DNA of 34,256 nt, from assembly GCA_000437495.1 (NCBI GenBank), contig FR897847.1:11520-45775 (forward strand). Reading direction: 5' to 3'. Position numbers and translations under genes: made by a program. The stretch's first letter is position 1. Every line of letters begins with the position of its first letter. The notes under the pieces were generated by a model that did not search any database, had not been told where the DNA came from, and saw only the letters and a list, made by a program, of their open reading frames with translations. Below are positions 8,366 to 16,997 of this stretch, in pieces. Source of the stretch: Prevotella sp. CAG:485. Lineage in GTDB: Bacteria; Bacteroidota; Bacteroidia; Bacteroidales; Muribaculaceae.

Positions 8366-9249
8366 TTACCTACCAATTTTAGGAATTTAGCCGGCACAGG
8401 GAGCTGGAAATTCATGTCGTTGCGGCTTTGCGGATGCACAAACCGCAGTGTGCGGGCATGCAGACACAAACGTCCGATGGGCGACTGTGAAGCGCCATAG
8501 CGGCGGTCGCCAACTATGGGGTGTCCCAGTTCGCGGCTGTGCACGCGTATCTGGTTCTTGCGGCCGGTGTCGAGCGAATACTCCACCAAGGAGCGACCCT
8601 GGCCGCGTGCCAGCACTTTATAGCGCGTTACGGCGAGCTTGCCCTGCTGAGGGTCTTGTGTGGAGAAGACTTCGTGAGCGCTGGTCTCGCCCAAGTAGCT
8701 GCGTATCACTCCCTCGTCGTTCTCCACGTTGCCTTCCACCACGGCCACATACTTGCGTTCCAGCACCATGTTGTTCCAGTTGTGCTGCATAGCCTCTTTG
8801 GCTTCGGGCGTCTTGGCAAACATCATCAGGCCCGAGGTGTCGCGGTCCAGACGGTGCACGATGAAGACTTTCTGACGGGAATCGCACTCTTTGAGGTAAT
8901 TCTTCACAATGTTATATGCAGTGGTTTCGGGTTTTGCCGCGCCGCGGCTCACAGACAGCAGTCCGTAACCCTTGTTCACCACCACAACATACTCGTCTTC
9001 ATACACCAGCTGTAGGCGCGGATGGCGCAGCACGGTATAAGGACGGGTGAAGTTTATTGCCACGGCATCGCCTTCGTTCACGGGGGCGTCGAACTGCGTG
9101 GTTACTTCGCCGCGCAGCTTCACCTGTCCGCGATGCAGCAGCCCGTTGACGCGGTTGCCGCTCAGGTCGGGCCATGCCGACAGGATAAAGGCTTTGAGAG
9201 CAGAGGGGGCGCCGGGACGCGCCACCCTCTCTATGATTTTGTCAGACAA
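8362..9249 (-). CDS. RluA-family 23S rRNA/tRNA pseudouridine synthase
   Basis: The 295-residue protein has an N-terminal S4-like RNA-binding segment (about residues 15-65, GNRVNGLLHRGQVKLRG) followed by the RluA catalytic domain. The family signature HRLDRDTSG is at 132-140 with D135 the catalytic aspartate, and the later motif GRKNQIRVH is present. It isomerises uridine in structured RNA; which of RluA, RluC or RluD it matches cannot be settled from sequence alone. The start is a TTG at 9249, five nt after the stop of the upstream lipoprotein. No in-frame ATG precedes it, and the next Met lies past the active site. Confidence 0.9.
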   Translation of the reverse strand: MSDKIIERVARPGAPSALKAFILSAWPDLSGNRVNGLLHRGQVKLRGEVTTQFDAPVNEGDAVAINFTRPYTVLRHPRLQLVYEDEYVVVVNKGYGLLSVSRGAAKPETTAYNIVKNYLKECDSRQKVFIVHRLDRDTSGLMMFAKTPEAKEAMQHNWNNMVLERKYVAVVEGNVENDEGVIRSYLGETSAHEVFSTQDPQQGKLAVTRYKVLARGQGRSLVEYSLDTGRKNQIRVHSRELGHPIVGDRRYGASQSPIGRLCLHARTLRFVHPQSRNDMNFQLPVPAKFLKLVGK

Positions 9250-9254
9250 TGTGC

Positions 9255-10964
9255 TTAGAGATAAGTCAGGTTGTAGTTTGCGAACTCCAGGTCCGATTTG
9301 GCGCGGTCAAGGAGCTTGCGGTCGAGCTTGACGGCCTGACGCAGGTTGTCCATCACCTGCTGCTGATTGCCTGTGCGGGCGCCGGTAACGGCCATGAGGT
9401 AATAGGTAATGGCGTCGGGCTTGGCCACCGACTGCAGCGTGCGCTGTGCGCCGGCATAGTCGCGGTTGAGAATCTGAGCCACGGCAGCGTTGTTGGTCTT
9501 GCTGTCGCCGAAAGCGCGAACGGCATTGGCCACGTCGCCGGTCTGCAGGTAATATACGCCTAAGGCATCGTCGATGCCGGGAGTGCCGGCTGCGGCGCCG
9601 AGAAGCTCATTGGCACGGCTGTTGTCGCCGTTCATCATGGCTATGAGGGCCAGGTTCATCTCGGCAGGCTTGCTGTTGGGATCAAGGCGCAGGGCCTCCT
9701 CGAAGTTGGCCTTGGCTCCATCTTTGTCGCCGGCTACAAGCTGGGTTGCGCCTAAGTTGACGTATGCGCGCGATTCTTTTGGATAGATGCGGGCGATGCG
9801 GTCATACACCTCCATCTTCTTGAAATTGTCGTCGGTGAGGGTTGCCAGATACAGCATCTCGTCAACGCTGAGCTTGGTGGGGTCGGTGTTGAACTGTTCC
9901 ACGAGTTCGCGGTCGGTGCGGCCAAGCACTTTCACCGTGGCCTGAATGCGCGAATAACGCAGCTGAGGCAGAATCTGGTCGGCCAGCTCGTTGAATACGC
10001 TCGAGAGGTTGCGGATTTCTTTCTCGCGCTGCTCGGGGTCGGGCGACATTCTCAGCACGCTCAGAATCAGCTCTTTGTCCTGGATATTGCTGGCCTCAAC
10101 GAGTTTCTGGAAGCCTTCCCAGTCTTCGGGGGTGAAGCTTGAGGTAAGCTCGCCGAACTCGTCAATCTTATCTTTCTTCAGCTGACCCTCAACCTGCGCG
10201 GTGGTGTTGGCCTCGCGCTGTTCGGCCAGACGTTTGTTGAAGTCGTAGGTGCCTTCGGGCGATGCGTATGAGTTGATGGTAAGACCCGAAATCTCCATCT
10301 TCGGACTGGCATTGGCCTCTTTCAGCTGCTGGTTGAGGTCGATATAACCTTTGGCGGCAAGCTCCGACGGACGGATGTTGGCCTGGTTGATGAGGAAATG
10401 TATGTCGGCCGAATAATTCTTGGTGATGACCTGGCGGAAGGAATCCGGCTCAAGGGCGGGTGCCACCGACTTGGCAGAAGCCAGCGAAGCGGTGGTGATG
10501 ACGCCGTAACCGACTTTTACACGCGGCAGAGCGTAGATCTTGCCGTTCTGATCAACCTGGAAATCAAGATAAAGTGTGCTCTTGGCCATTGCGTCCTTAA
10601 AGGGAATGTCGAAGGGAATGCGCACCGTGCCGCCGTTGACGTAATCCACAATCTGGCCGTTGTCGCGCACGTTTACGCCCTGGAAAAGTGTGGGAGCGCC
10701 CTGAGCCTCGGCATACTTGGCCACACCTTTTTCGGTGCCTGTCTGCCACTGCAGCACGGGGGTTGCCGTAACTCTTGCATTCTGCAACATGAACTTAGGC
10801 GGGATGTTGCCCGTAACCGTTCCGGGCACGTTGGTGCCTACTTCCTGCAATGGTGTTGGGTTGGTAGAGAAATATTCGCTCTTGAACTGCCCTAACTTCT
10901 TTGAGCAGCCCGTGGCCAGCAACAGCGTGGAAACGCCAAGCACCATCAAAACCTGTTTTCTCAT
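9255..10964 (-). CDS. Lipoprotein with OmpA-like region and TPR repeats
   Basis: The 569-residue protein begins with a lipoprotein signal ending in LLATGC, giving lipidated C20. A beta-rich middle domain follows. Next is a segment like the Bacteroidota OmpA C-terminal fold (HFLINQANIRPSELAAKGYI ... INSYASPEGTYDFNKRLAEQR, about residues 195-290), which in relatives binds peptidoglycan. The C-terminal third (about 390-560) holds TPR-like helical repeats, for example AYVNLGATQLVAGDKDGAKA and YYLMAVTGARTGNQQQVMDN. A role in envelope organisation or protein assembly at the outer membrane is inference; no specific partner is identified. It is the first gene of the operon leading through rluA-like, PAP2-like, purE and ispG. 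Confidence 0.8.
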   Translation of the reverse strand: MRKQVLMVLGVSTLLLATGCSKKLGQFKSEYFSTNPTPLQEVGTNVPGTVTGNIPPKFMLQNARVTATPVLQWQTGTEKGVAKYAEAQGAPTLFQGVNVRDNGQIVDYVNGGTVRIPFDIPFKDAMAKSTLYLDFQVDQNGKIYALPRVKVGYGVITTASLASAKSVAPALEPDSFRQVITKNYSADIHFLINQANIRPSELAAKGYIDLNQQLKEANASPKMEISGLTINSYASPEGTYDFNKRLAEQREANTTAQVEGQLKKDKIDEFGELTSSFTPEDWEGFQKLVEASNIQDKELILSVLRMSPDPEQREKEIRNLSSVFNELADQILPQLRYSRIQATVKVLGRTDRELVEQFNTDPTKLSVDEMLYLATLTDDNFKKMEVYDRIARIYPKESRAYVNLGATQLVAGDKDGAKANFEEALRLDPNSKPAEMNLALIAMMNGDNSRANELLGAAAGTPGIDDALGVYYLQTGDVANAVRAFGDSKTNNAAVAQILNRDYAGAQRTLQSVAKPDAITYYLMAVTGARTGNQQQVMDNLRQAVKLDRKLLDRAKSDLEFANYNLTYL

Positions 10965-10992
10965 CTTGATCTGTGTTAAAAGTATTTTGCCG

Positions 10993-11000
10993 TAAAGTTA
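10993..11000 (-). promoter_or_regulatory. Possible -7 element of the lipoprotein-purE-ispG operon
   Basis: Minus-strand TAACTTTA, 28 nt before the ATG at 10964, matches seven of eight positions of TAnnTTTG. No TTTG is seen 20 nt upstream, so support is weak. Confidence 0.3.
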
Positions 11001-11244
11001 CTAAAAAAATCCGACATGAGGTTGCCCGGGGCTTAAATTTCGCTTATCGACCACCCCGGGCACAATGCTCGGCACCCACGGCGGCTCATAGACAGCAAAC
11101 TCACCCAAGCAGTTACCACGCTTTATCCACCCGGTGCAGACCGAGTTTTTGCCCTTTTTAGCACAAGTTTTATCCGCTTTTACGCCTTAAAGGTTAAACA
11201 AATGTTAAAATTTGGGGTTAGAGGGGAATTTCTTCGGGCAATTA
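11001..11244. other. Intergenic region with no recognised gene
   Basis: Part of a 375-nt gap between the divergent lipoprotein operon and tRNA-Lys. Short open frames here overlap the two promoters or run into the tRNA and have no recognisable protein features. I see no structured RNA. Confidence 0.5.
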
Positions 11245-11276
11245 CTTGCGGGGTTCAAAAAAAGGCATTAACTTTG
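11245..11276 (+). promoter_or_regulatory. Promoter of tRNA-Lys
   Basis: CTTG at 11245-11248, a 20-nt spacer, then TAACTTTG at 11269-11276, close to the Bacteroides pattern. It lies 63 nt before the tRNA 5' end, much like the tRNA-Asp arrangement (75 nt). Confidence 0.6.
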
Positions 11277-11339
11277 CAACGCATTTGGGAAAGGCAGCGT
11301 GCCCTGAGGGGCAACAAAGTCTTCAAGGATGCTGAGAAT

Positions 11340-11412
11340 GACTCCGTGGCTCAGTTGGTAGAGCAAATGACTCTTAATCATTGGGTCGTGGGTTCGAGCC
11401 CCACCGGGGTCA
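11340..11412 (+). tRNA. tRNA-Lys (anticodon CTT)
   Basis: The acceptor stem is GACTCCG/CGGGGTC with discriminator A at 11412. The D arm is GCTC...GAGC, the anticodon arm AATGA-CTCTTAA-TCATT gives anticodon CTT, and the T arm is GTGGG-TTCGAGC-CCCAC. CCA is not encoded. It reads the AAG lysine codon. Confidence 0.95.
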
Positions 11413-11416
11413 CCTC

Positions 11417-11450
11417 AAAGAGGCCGTGTTCAACGCGGCCTCTTTTCTTT
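11417..11450 (+). terminator. Rho-independent terminator after tRNA-Lys
   Basis: A 10-bp stem (AAAGAGGCCG at 11417-11426, CGGCCTCTTT at 11436-11445) runs into a T-rich tract. It starts four nt after the tRNA. Confidence 0.85.
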
Positions 11451-11472
11451 TTCTCCGACCCGAAGACAAATT

Positions 11473-11667
11473 TGGTAGCTGCGGTAGCCGGGTAGCTATG
11501 GTAGCTTGGGCAGCTGCGGTAGCTTGGGTTGCTATTTTAGCTGATTTAGCTTGGTAGCTATTTTAGCTGATTTAGCTATTTTAGCAGCGCGGCTAATGCT
11601 GCTACTCAGCTCCCATTACTCCCATGGCTCCCATTATTCTTATTCCCAAAACTCCCATTGCTCCCAG
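11473..11667. repeat. Block of degenerate low-complexity repeats
   Basis: Three adjoining repeat types fill the spacer between tRNA-Lys and secDF. First come GGTAGCTGCGGTAGC-like units (from 11473 and again near 11509). Then a 21-nt sequence beginning GCTATTTTAGC is present twice exactly, at 11531-11551 and 11557-11577, with a third partial copy following. Last is a 9-nt periodic CTCCCATTA-like array from about 11608 to 11667. AGCT recurs throughout the first two parts. No open frame with protein character covers the block. Confidence 0.75.
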
Positions 11668-11684
11668 GGCTGGCAGGGCTCATA

Positions 11685-11732
11685 AAAAAACAAAGCGCCC
11701 CGGCGAAAAATTTTTCGCCGTGGCGCTTTTTT
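11685..11732 (-). terminator. Terminator of secDF, symmetric and possibly bidirectional
   Basis: AAAGCGCC (11692-11699) pairs with GGCGCTTT (11722-11729) around a perfect 20-nt palindrome of CGGCGAAAAA and TTTTTCGCCG at 11701-11720, with one C/T mismatch between. A-rich sequence on the left and a T run on the right give a T tract in both directions. It lies just past the secDF stop codon. Confidence 0.85.
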
Positions 11733-11742
11733 AGGCTATTTA

Positions 11743-14721
11743 TTATTTAAAGCGACGGTTGCCCTGAAGCTTGTTGCCAGCGTTGGCAACGGCTTTGGCG
11801 TCAGCTTTCATCTTGCCTTTGCGGAGGATGCTGTAAGCTACCGGTGCTGCGCAGAAGAGCGAGCAGAAGGTACCTACTATCACACCGAAGATCATGGCGA
11901 ATGTGAACGAACGGATGGAGTCGCCACCGAGGAAGAAGATGCACAGGAGCACCAGTAAGGTTGACAGCGATGTCATGAACGTACGCGACAGCGTGGTATT
12001 CAGGGCCTTATTGATGGTAATCTTGCGGTCTTCGAGCGGATAGAGCTTCATCATTTCACGCACTCGGTCGAATACCACCACGGTGTCGTTGATCTGATAA
12101 CCGATAATGGTCAGCACAGCTGCTATAAACGACTGGTCAATCTCCATTGAGAAGGGGAAGAAGCCCCAGCATACGGAGTAGAAGCCAATGATGAGGAATG
12201 CTGTGAGGGCAACGGCAGAAACTGCACCTACGGAGAAGGCGATGTTGCGGAAACGCAGCAGGATGTAGAGGAACATGCAGACGATGGCGATGCCCACTGC
12301 CCAATAAGCATCTCTCTTCATGTCGTCGGCCACGCTGGGACCTACTTTCTGAATGGAGATGATGCCGTGGCTTTCGTCGGCAATGGCGAAGGCCTCTTTA
12401 TCCATCACTTTGCCCTGAGCGTTGGTGAGTTCGGGCTGCAGTGCCTCATAGAGCAGAGCTGTTACCTCGTCGTCAACGTTGTTCTCGTCAATCTTGTAGT
12501 TGGTAGAGATACGGGCTTTGTCCTGAGTGTCGATGCTGATTACGCCTACGCTCACGGTGGGGTCGTTGGCCTTGTCCTGGAAGAATTTGGCCAGGCGGCT
12601 CTGCATCTCGGCGGTGTTGACGGGTTTCTCAAACTGTACCACATAGTTGCGGCCGCCTGAGAAGTCGATGCCCTGGTTCATGCCGCGGATTGCCAGCGAG
12701 GCAATGGAGATGACGATGAGTGTCAGCCAAACCACACTTGCCACCTTGGCGCGGCCAAGGAAGTTGTATTTGGTGTGAGTAAGGAAGTTGCGGCTTACGG
12801 GAGTGTCGAACGACATCTTGGCGTTGCGTCCGTTCTTGGTGATGAGGTCCATGGCGATGCGCGTCAGGAACACTGCGGTGAAGAAGGAGCAGACCAGACC
12901 TATGATAAGGGTTGTGGCGAAGCCTTTGATGGGACCTGAGCCGAACACGAGCAGGATAACGCCGGTGATGACTGAGGTAAGGTTGGAGTCGAAGATTGCC
13001 GAGAAGGCGTTGGAGTAACCTTCGCTGATGGCCTGACGCAGTTTCTTGCCGGCTTTGAGTTCCTCGCGGATACGTTCAAAGATAAGCACGTTGGCGTCGA
13101 CGGCCATACCCAAGGCGAGCACGATACCCGCAATACCCGACAGGGTGAGCACTGCCTGGAAGGATGCCAGGATGCCGAGGGTGAAGTAGAGGTTGAGGAT
13201 AAGACCTACGTTGGCTACCAGACCCGGGATGACGCCATAGATGAGAATCATGAAAATCATGAGCAGAAAGATGGCGACAACGAACGAGAGGAAGCCCTGG
13301 GTAACGGCTTCGGCACCGAGGCTCGGGCCGATAACGTTGTTGCTTACAACTTCTACCTTGGCGCTCATCTTGCCTGATTTGAGCACGTTGGCGAGGTCAT
13401 TGGCCTCTTCGGGGGTGAAGTTACCGGTGATTTCCGAACGGCCGCCGGTAATTTCGTCATTTACGTTGGGGTAAGAATAAACGGCGTTGTCGAGCACGAT
13501 GGCTACCGGACGGCCGATATTGTTTTTAGTAACGGTGGCCCATTCCTGAGCGCCGCGGTCGTTCATGGTCATGTTCACCACCGAGCCGCCGCGCATCTTG
13601 TCGTATTCCGAGGTAGCGCCTGTTACCACGTCGCCTTCGAGCTTGGGTTCACCCTTGAGGGCGATGAGCTGCCATACCGGAGTGGTTACAGGCTGGCCGT
13701 TGCTCTTAACGCGGGGCTGGCCGGTTTTTTCGTCATATACCGGCATTTCAAAGGGCTTCACCTCCCAGACGGCGCTGAAGTCCTGTTGCATCTTCTGCTG
13801 AGCCAGGGGCGAGTTGAAGATGGAGTCTACAATCTCTTTCTTGTTGGGCTCAACGATGGCGATAACGGGACTGCCCTGACGCACGTTGATGCCGAGTTCG
13901 GCGAAGTTGACTTTGTGAGCCGAATCAGCCTCAGCGTTCCAGGCCTGTTCCAGAGCTGCAAGGTTAGAGGCAACCTCGTTGCCCAGATAAACCTCGTAGA
14001 ACTCCAGGTTTGCGCTCGATTTGAGCAGGTCGGTAACACGTTCGGGTTCCTTTACGCCGGGAAGCTCGAGCAGAATCTGACCGTTCTTGCCCTGCAGCTT
14101 CTGAATATTGGGAGCCACAACGCCGAACTGGTCGATACGGGTGCGGAAAATGTTAAAGGCGGCGTCTACTTGTCCGTCGACCTGTTTCTTCAGCGCCTCG
14201 GCCACCTGGGCGTTTGAGGAGTTGGATTTGAGTTCGCCAAGATATTCGCCTTCTTTGGTAAACATACCGGCCATGTGGCCCGGCTGAATTTCGGCAGCGA
14301 CTTTGTTGATGAAGTCGGGCTCGTCAGGCTGAGCACCTTTCTTTTCTGCGTCGGCGATGGCTTTGTTGAGCTGATTCAGCTGGTTGTCGCCGGCGGCGTA
14401 TTGACGGAGGATGTCGGGTACGCTAATCTGAAGCACTACGTTCATACCGCCCTTCAGGTCGAGGCCCATGCCTATCTCCATCTGGCGCACCTGGTTGTAC
14501 GTCCAGATGAAGTAAACCTTCTCGCGATCCAGAGAGTCGTTGAACTGCTTAAGGTACTTCTTGTACGAGTCATTGGTTACATCATTGGTCTTTGCTCTGC
14601 TCGCGGCATATTCCTCTGCTTTCTTCTCATAGTGAGATGTTACAAAAGAAAAAGAAATATAAAAACCGCAAATCAGAATCAAAAGGACTGCAATGGTGCT
14701 GATAAACCCTTTGTTCTGCAT
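11743..14721 (-). CDS. secDF: Protein translocase subunit SecDF (SecD-SecF fusion)
   Basis: SecDF uses the proton gradient to help pull preproteins out of the SecYEG channel on the periplasmic side. The 992 residues contain both halves. SecD starts with an N-terminal membrane segment (residues 6-28), the GLDLKGGMNVVLQI motif, a long periplasmic region and a membrane block with GIVLALGMAVDANVLIFERI. SecF begins near residue 640 with FLGRAKVASVVWL, the GIDFSGGRNYVVQF motif and a second membrane block with IGYQINDTVVVFDRVRE. Such fusions of about 1000 residues are normal for Bacteroidota. It is a single-gene unit with its own terminator. Confidence 0.97.
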   Translation of the reverse strand: MQNKGFISTIAVLLILICGFYISFSFVTSHYEKKAEEYAASRAKTNDVTNDSYKKYLKQFNDSLDREKVYFIWTYNQVRQMEIGMGLDLKGGMNVVLQISVPDILRQYAAGDNQLNQLNKAIADAEKKGAQPDEPDFINKVAAEIQPGHMAGMFTKEGEYLGELKSNSSNAQVAEALKKQVDGQVDAAFNIFRTRIDQFGVVAPNIQKLQGKNGQILLELPGVKEPERVTDLLKSSANLEFYEVYLGNEVASNLAALEQAWNAEADSAHKVNFAELGINVRQGSPVIAIVEPNKKEIVDSIFNSPLAQQKMQQDFSAVWEVKPFEMPVYDEKTGQPRVKSNGQPVTTPVWQLIALKGEPKLEGDVVTGATSEYDKMRGGSVVNMTMNDRGAQEWATVTKNNIGRPVAIVLDNAVYSYPNVNDEITGGRSEITGNFTPEEANDLANVLKSGKMSAKVEVVSNNVIGPSLGAEAVTQGFLSFVVAIFLLMIFMILIYGVIPGLVANVGLILNLYFTLGILASFQAVLTLSGIAGIVLALGMAVDANVLIFERIREELKAGKKLRQAISEGYSNAFSAIFDSNLTSVITGVILLVFGSGPIKGFATTLIIGLVCSFFTAVFLTRIAMDLITKNGRNAKMSFDTPVSRNFLTHTKYNFLGRAKVASVVWLTLIVISIASLAIRGMNQGIDFSGGRNYVVQFEKPVNTAEMQSRLAKFFQDKANDPTVSVGVISIDTQDKARISTNYKIDENNVDDEVTALLYEALQPELTNAQGKVMDKEAFAIADESHGIISIQKVGPSVADDMKRDAYWAVGIAIVCMFLYILLRFRNIAFSVGAVSAVALTAFLIIGFYSVCWGFFPFSMEIDQSFIAAVLTIIGYQINDTVVVFDRVREMMKLYPLEDRKITINKALNTTLSRTFMTSLSTLLVLLCIFFLGGDSIRSFTFAMIFGVIVGTFCSLFCAAPVAYSILRKGKMKADAKAVANAGNKLQGNRRFK

Positions 14722-14809
14722 TGTTGTTGGTTAGTTTTATTTTATTTTTTATTGTATGCTTTGTTGAGCGCCCTGCCATCGTGGCACGACACCTATGACT
14801 TTCAGCCTG

Positions 14810-14817
14810 CAAATATA
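14810..14817 (-). promoter_or_regulatory. Likely -7 element of secDF
   Basis: Minus-strand TATATTTG matches TAnnTTTG about 88 nt upstream of the secDF ATG at 14721. No clear TTTG lies 20 nt further up. The leader between box and ATG is A-rich near the start codon. Confidence 0.45.
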
Positions 14818-14865
14818 GCTCTTTTTTTTCAAGTAAGAATAATTTTGAGTTAAAAAAGCGCCGAA

Positions 14866-14899
14866 TTTGATTCACATTGGAGAATATTTAGTACTTTTG
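14866..14899 (+). promoter_or_regulatory. Promoter of the Ig-like lipoprotein gene
   Basis: TTTG at 14866-14869, a 22-nt spacer (slightly long), then TACTTTTG at 14892-14899, 61 nt before the ATG at 14961. It diverges from the secDF promoter. Confidence 0.5.
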
Positions 14900-14960
14900 G
14901 GCTCTGTTTCTGCGGCCGACGCCCTCACAGGCCCGTTTTTGGCCGCTGCAAAACCAAGCT

Positions 14961-16919
14961 ATGAAGACAAGCAAGGCAATTTATATATTAATGTGTTGCA
15001 TGGCCGGACTGATTGCCACGGGCTGTGCGTCGATTTCCACTCCCGAAGGGGGCCCGCGCGACGAGACTCCGCCGCGTCTGGTTCAGGCCAGTCCGGCGCC
15101 GGGGGCAACTAACGTGTCAGGCCGGCAGATGCACCTCGACTTCGACGAGTATGTGAACATCAAAGATGCTTTCACCAATGTGGTGGTGTCGCCCACATCG
15201 GCCTCACAGCCGCGCGTTACGGCCACCGGACGCCGCGTTACCATCCTCTTCACCGACACGCTGCAGCCAAACACCACATATTCCATAGACTTTGCCAACT
15301 CCATAAGCGACAACAACGAGGCCAACGAGCTGGAGGGTTTCTCCTACACCTTTGCCACCGGTCCTGTGCTCGACACCCTGCGCATCTCGGGCATGGTGCT
15401 CGACTCTCACACCCTTGAGCCGCAACAGGGCATCTTAGTGGGTGTTCACCGCTCTGACGCCGACACGGTGTTCAGCTGCGTGCGGATGGAGCGTGTGGCG
15501 CGCACCGACGACAAAGGCCGCTTCAGCCTCCGCGGCCTGGCGCCCGGCCGTTACCGCCTATATGCGCTCCAGGACCTCAACGGCGATATGCGCTGGGACA
15601 ATCCGGAGGAGCGAATGGCGTTCTTCGACGACTGGATTGTGCCCACGGTGAAGGCCACAACGGTGAATGACACCATCTACAACCCCACAACGCTGCAGGT
15701 CGACACGGTGGTGGAGAAAGCCTCGGCGCTCTATCAGCCCAACGATATACTGCTGAGCGCCTTCTCGCTGGGCTACAAGCCTCAATATCTCAAGAAATCG
15801 CTCCGTGCCGACTCCACGCGCGTGGAACTGACATGGAACGCCACTCAGGCTGCGCTGCCTCCCATACGCCTGCTCAACGACCCGCAACGCCCCCTCTCTG
15901 ACTGGGCCTTGGCAGAGGTGCGCGAGGGCAACGACTCGGTGGCGCTGTGGCTCAAAGACCCGCAGCTGATAAAGCAGGACACGCTGCGCCTGGAGGTGGA
16001 ATACCTCACCAACATACGTCGCGACTCGGTGAAACTGACCGTGGACACCCTAACGCTTCTCTACAAACGACCCAAGCCGAAAGCGCTGAAAAAGGGTCAG
16101 ACTCCGCCGGTGATTTTCACCGATGTTAAGTCGGCGGGCGCCACGCAGGAATATCCCGAGCCTTACATGCTGACCTTCGGCGCGCCCCTCGACACCATCT
16201 ATGCCGACCGTATTCGGCTGCAACAAAAGAAAGACACCACATGGATAACGTCCGACCGACCCTCGCCTCTCCTGCTGCCTGCCGACAGTCTCAATCCGCG
16301 CAAATACAAGATTGACGGGCCATGGGCTTTCGGCGGCGATTACCGTCTGGTGATTGACACGCTGGCAATAGCCGATATTTACGGGCATTACGTCAAGCCT
16401 CAGAACCTGGAGTTCAAGGTGCGGCAGGCGGGCGATTACGGCACTCTGTCGTTCAATCTCAGCGGCCTGCAGGACATTCCGGCCTTTGTGGAGTTGCTCA
16501 ACGGCTCCGACGTGCCCATCCGCACGCAGACGGTGACGAACGGCACTGTGTCGTTCACATATCTGCTGCCGGGAACGTATTACGCCCGCGTAATCTTCGA
16601 CGCCAACGGCAACGGCAAATATGACACCGGCGATTACGACAAGCGTCTGCAGCCGGAAGCGGTGGCCTATTACCCCAAGAAAATCACGCTGCGCAAGAAC
16701 TGGGACCAGAACCTGAGCTGGGACGTAAACGCCACTCCTGTGGATCTGCAGAAGCCTAATTCGGTGAAGAAGAACCGACCCAAAGCCAAACGCCACGGCA
16801 ATGCCAACGAACAGTCGACGCAAGAGGAAGAAGATGAATATTTCGACCCCAACGAGAACCCGTTCGACCCCAACAGCCGGCGCAACAGAAACCGCAACGG
16901 CATCAACGGCAGACGCTGA
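14961..16919 (+). CDS. Lipoprotein with N-terminal Ig-like (Big_5 type) domain
   Basis: The 652-residue protein starts with a lipoprotein signal ending in IATGC (lipidated C22). It then shows the segment STPEGGPRDETPPRL, which is characteristic of a widespread Bacteroidota lipoprotein family with a SbsA-like Ig domain (residues about 35-135, including SPAPGATNV, LDFDEYV and LQPNTTYSIDF). Later segments look like carboxypeptidase-regulatory or prealbumin-like beta domains (RFSLRGLAPGRYRLYALQDL; LPGTYYARVIFDANGNGKYD). The C-terminus is charged and Asn/Arg-rich. It is presumably an outer-membrane or surface lipoprotein; no activity is known to me. It may be co-transcribed with pldA, 78 nt downstream. 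Confidence 0.8.
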   Translation: MKTSKAIYILMCCMAGLIATGCASISTPEGGPRDETPPRLVQASPAPGATNVSGRQMHLDFDEYVNIKDAFTNVVVSPTSASQPRVTATGRRVTILFTDTLQPNTTYSIDFANSISDNNEANELEGFSYTFATGPVLDTLRISGMVLDSHTLEPQQGILVGVHRSDADTVFSCVRMERVARTDDKGRFSLRGLAPGRYRLYALQDLNGDMRWDNPEERMAFFDDWIVPTVKATTVNDTIYNPTTLQVDTVVEKASALYQPNDILLSAFSLGYKPQYLKKSLRADSTRVELTWNATQAALPPIRLLNDPQRPLSDWALAEVREGNDSVALWLKDPQLIKQDTLRLEVEYLTNIRRDSVKLTVDTLTLLYKRPKPKALKKGQTPPVIFTDVKSAGATQEYPEPYMLTFGAPLDTIYADRIRLQQKKDTTWITSDRPSPLLLPADSLNPRKYKIDGPWAFGGDYRLVIDTLAIADIYGHYVKPQNLEFKVRQAGDYGTLSFNLSGLQDIPAFVELLNGSDVPIRTQTVTNGTVSFTYLLPGTYYARVIFDANGNGKYDTGDYDKRLQPEAVAYYPKKITLRKNWDQNLSWDVNATPVDLQKPNSVKKNRPKAKRHGNANEQSTQEEEDEYFDPNENPFDPNSRRNRNRNGINGRR

Positions 16920-16951
16920 GGAGGCTAAAAGCAATGAAAATTTTTCCTGAG

Positions 16952-16979
16952 AAAACTTTTATCGGTTGAAAGGTTTTTT
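16952..16979 (+). terminator. Possible weak terminator before pldA
   Basis: AAAACTTTT (16952-16960) can pair with AAAGGTTTT (16969-16977, one G-T pair) followed by T's. The stem is AT-rich, and it overlaps the upstream half of the pldA promoter. Confidence 0.35.
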
Positions 16980-16988
16980 GTAATTTTG
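16957..16988 (+). promoter_or_regulatory. Promoter of pldA, very close to the start codon
   Basis: TTTT at 16957-16960, a 20-nt spacer, then TAATTTTG at 16981-16988. The box ends nine nt before the ATG at 16998, so an mRNA from here would have a leader of only a few bases. Confidence 0.5.
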
Positions 16989-16997
16989 CGCCTGATT

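Noticed and set aside
11202..11495. 97-codon open frame through tRNA-Lys
   Set aside because: It runs through the tRNA and its terminator, so it cannot be a real gene.
11473..11667. CRISPR-like array
   Set aside because: Repeats are degenerate, of several lengths and without unique equal-size spacers, and no cas genes are near.
16986..16997. TTG start for pldA
   Set aside because: It overlaps the -7 promoter element; the ATG at 16998 is better.
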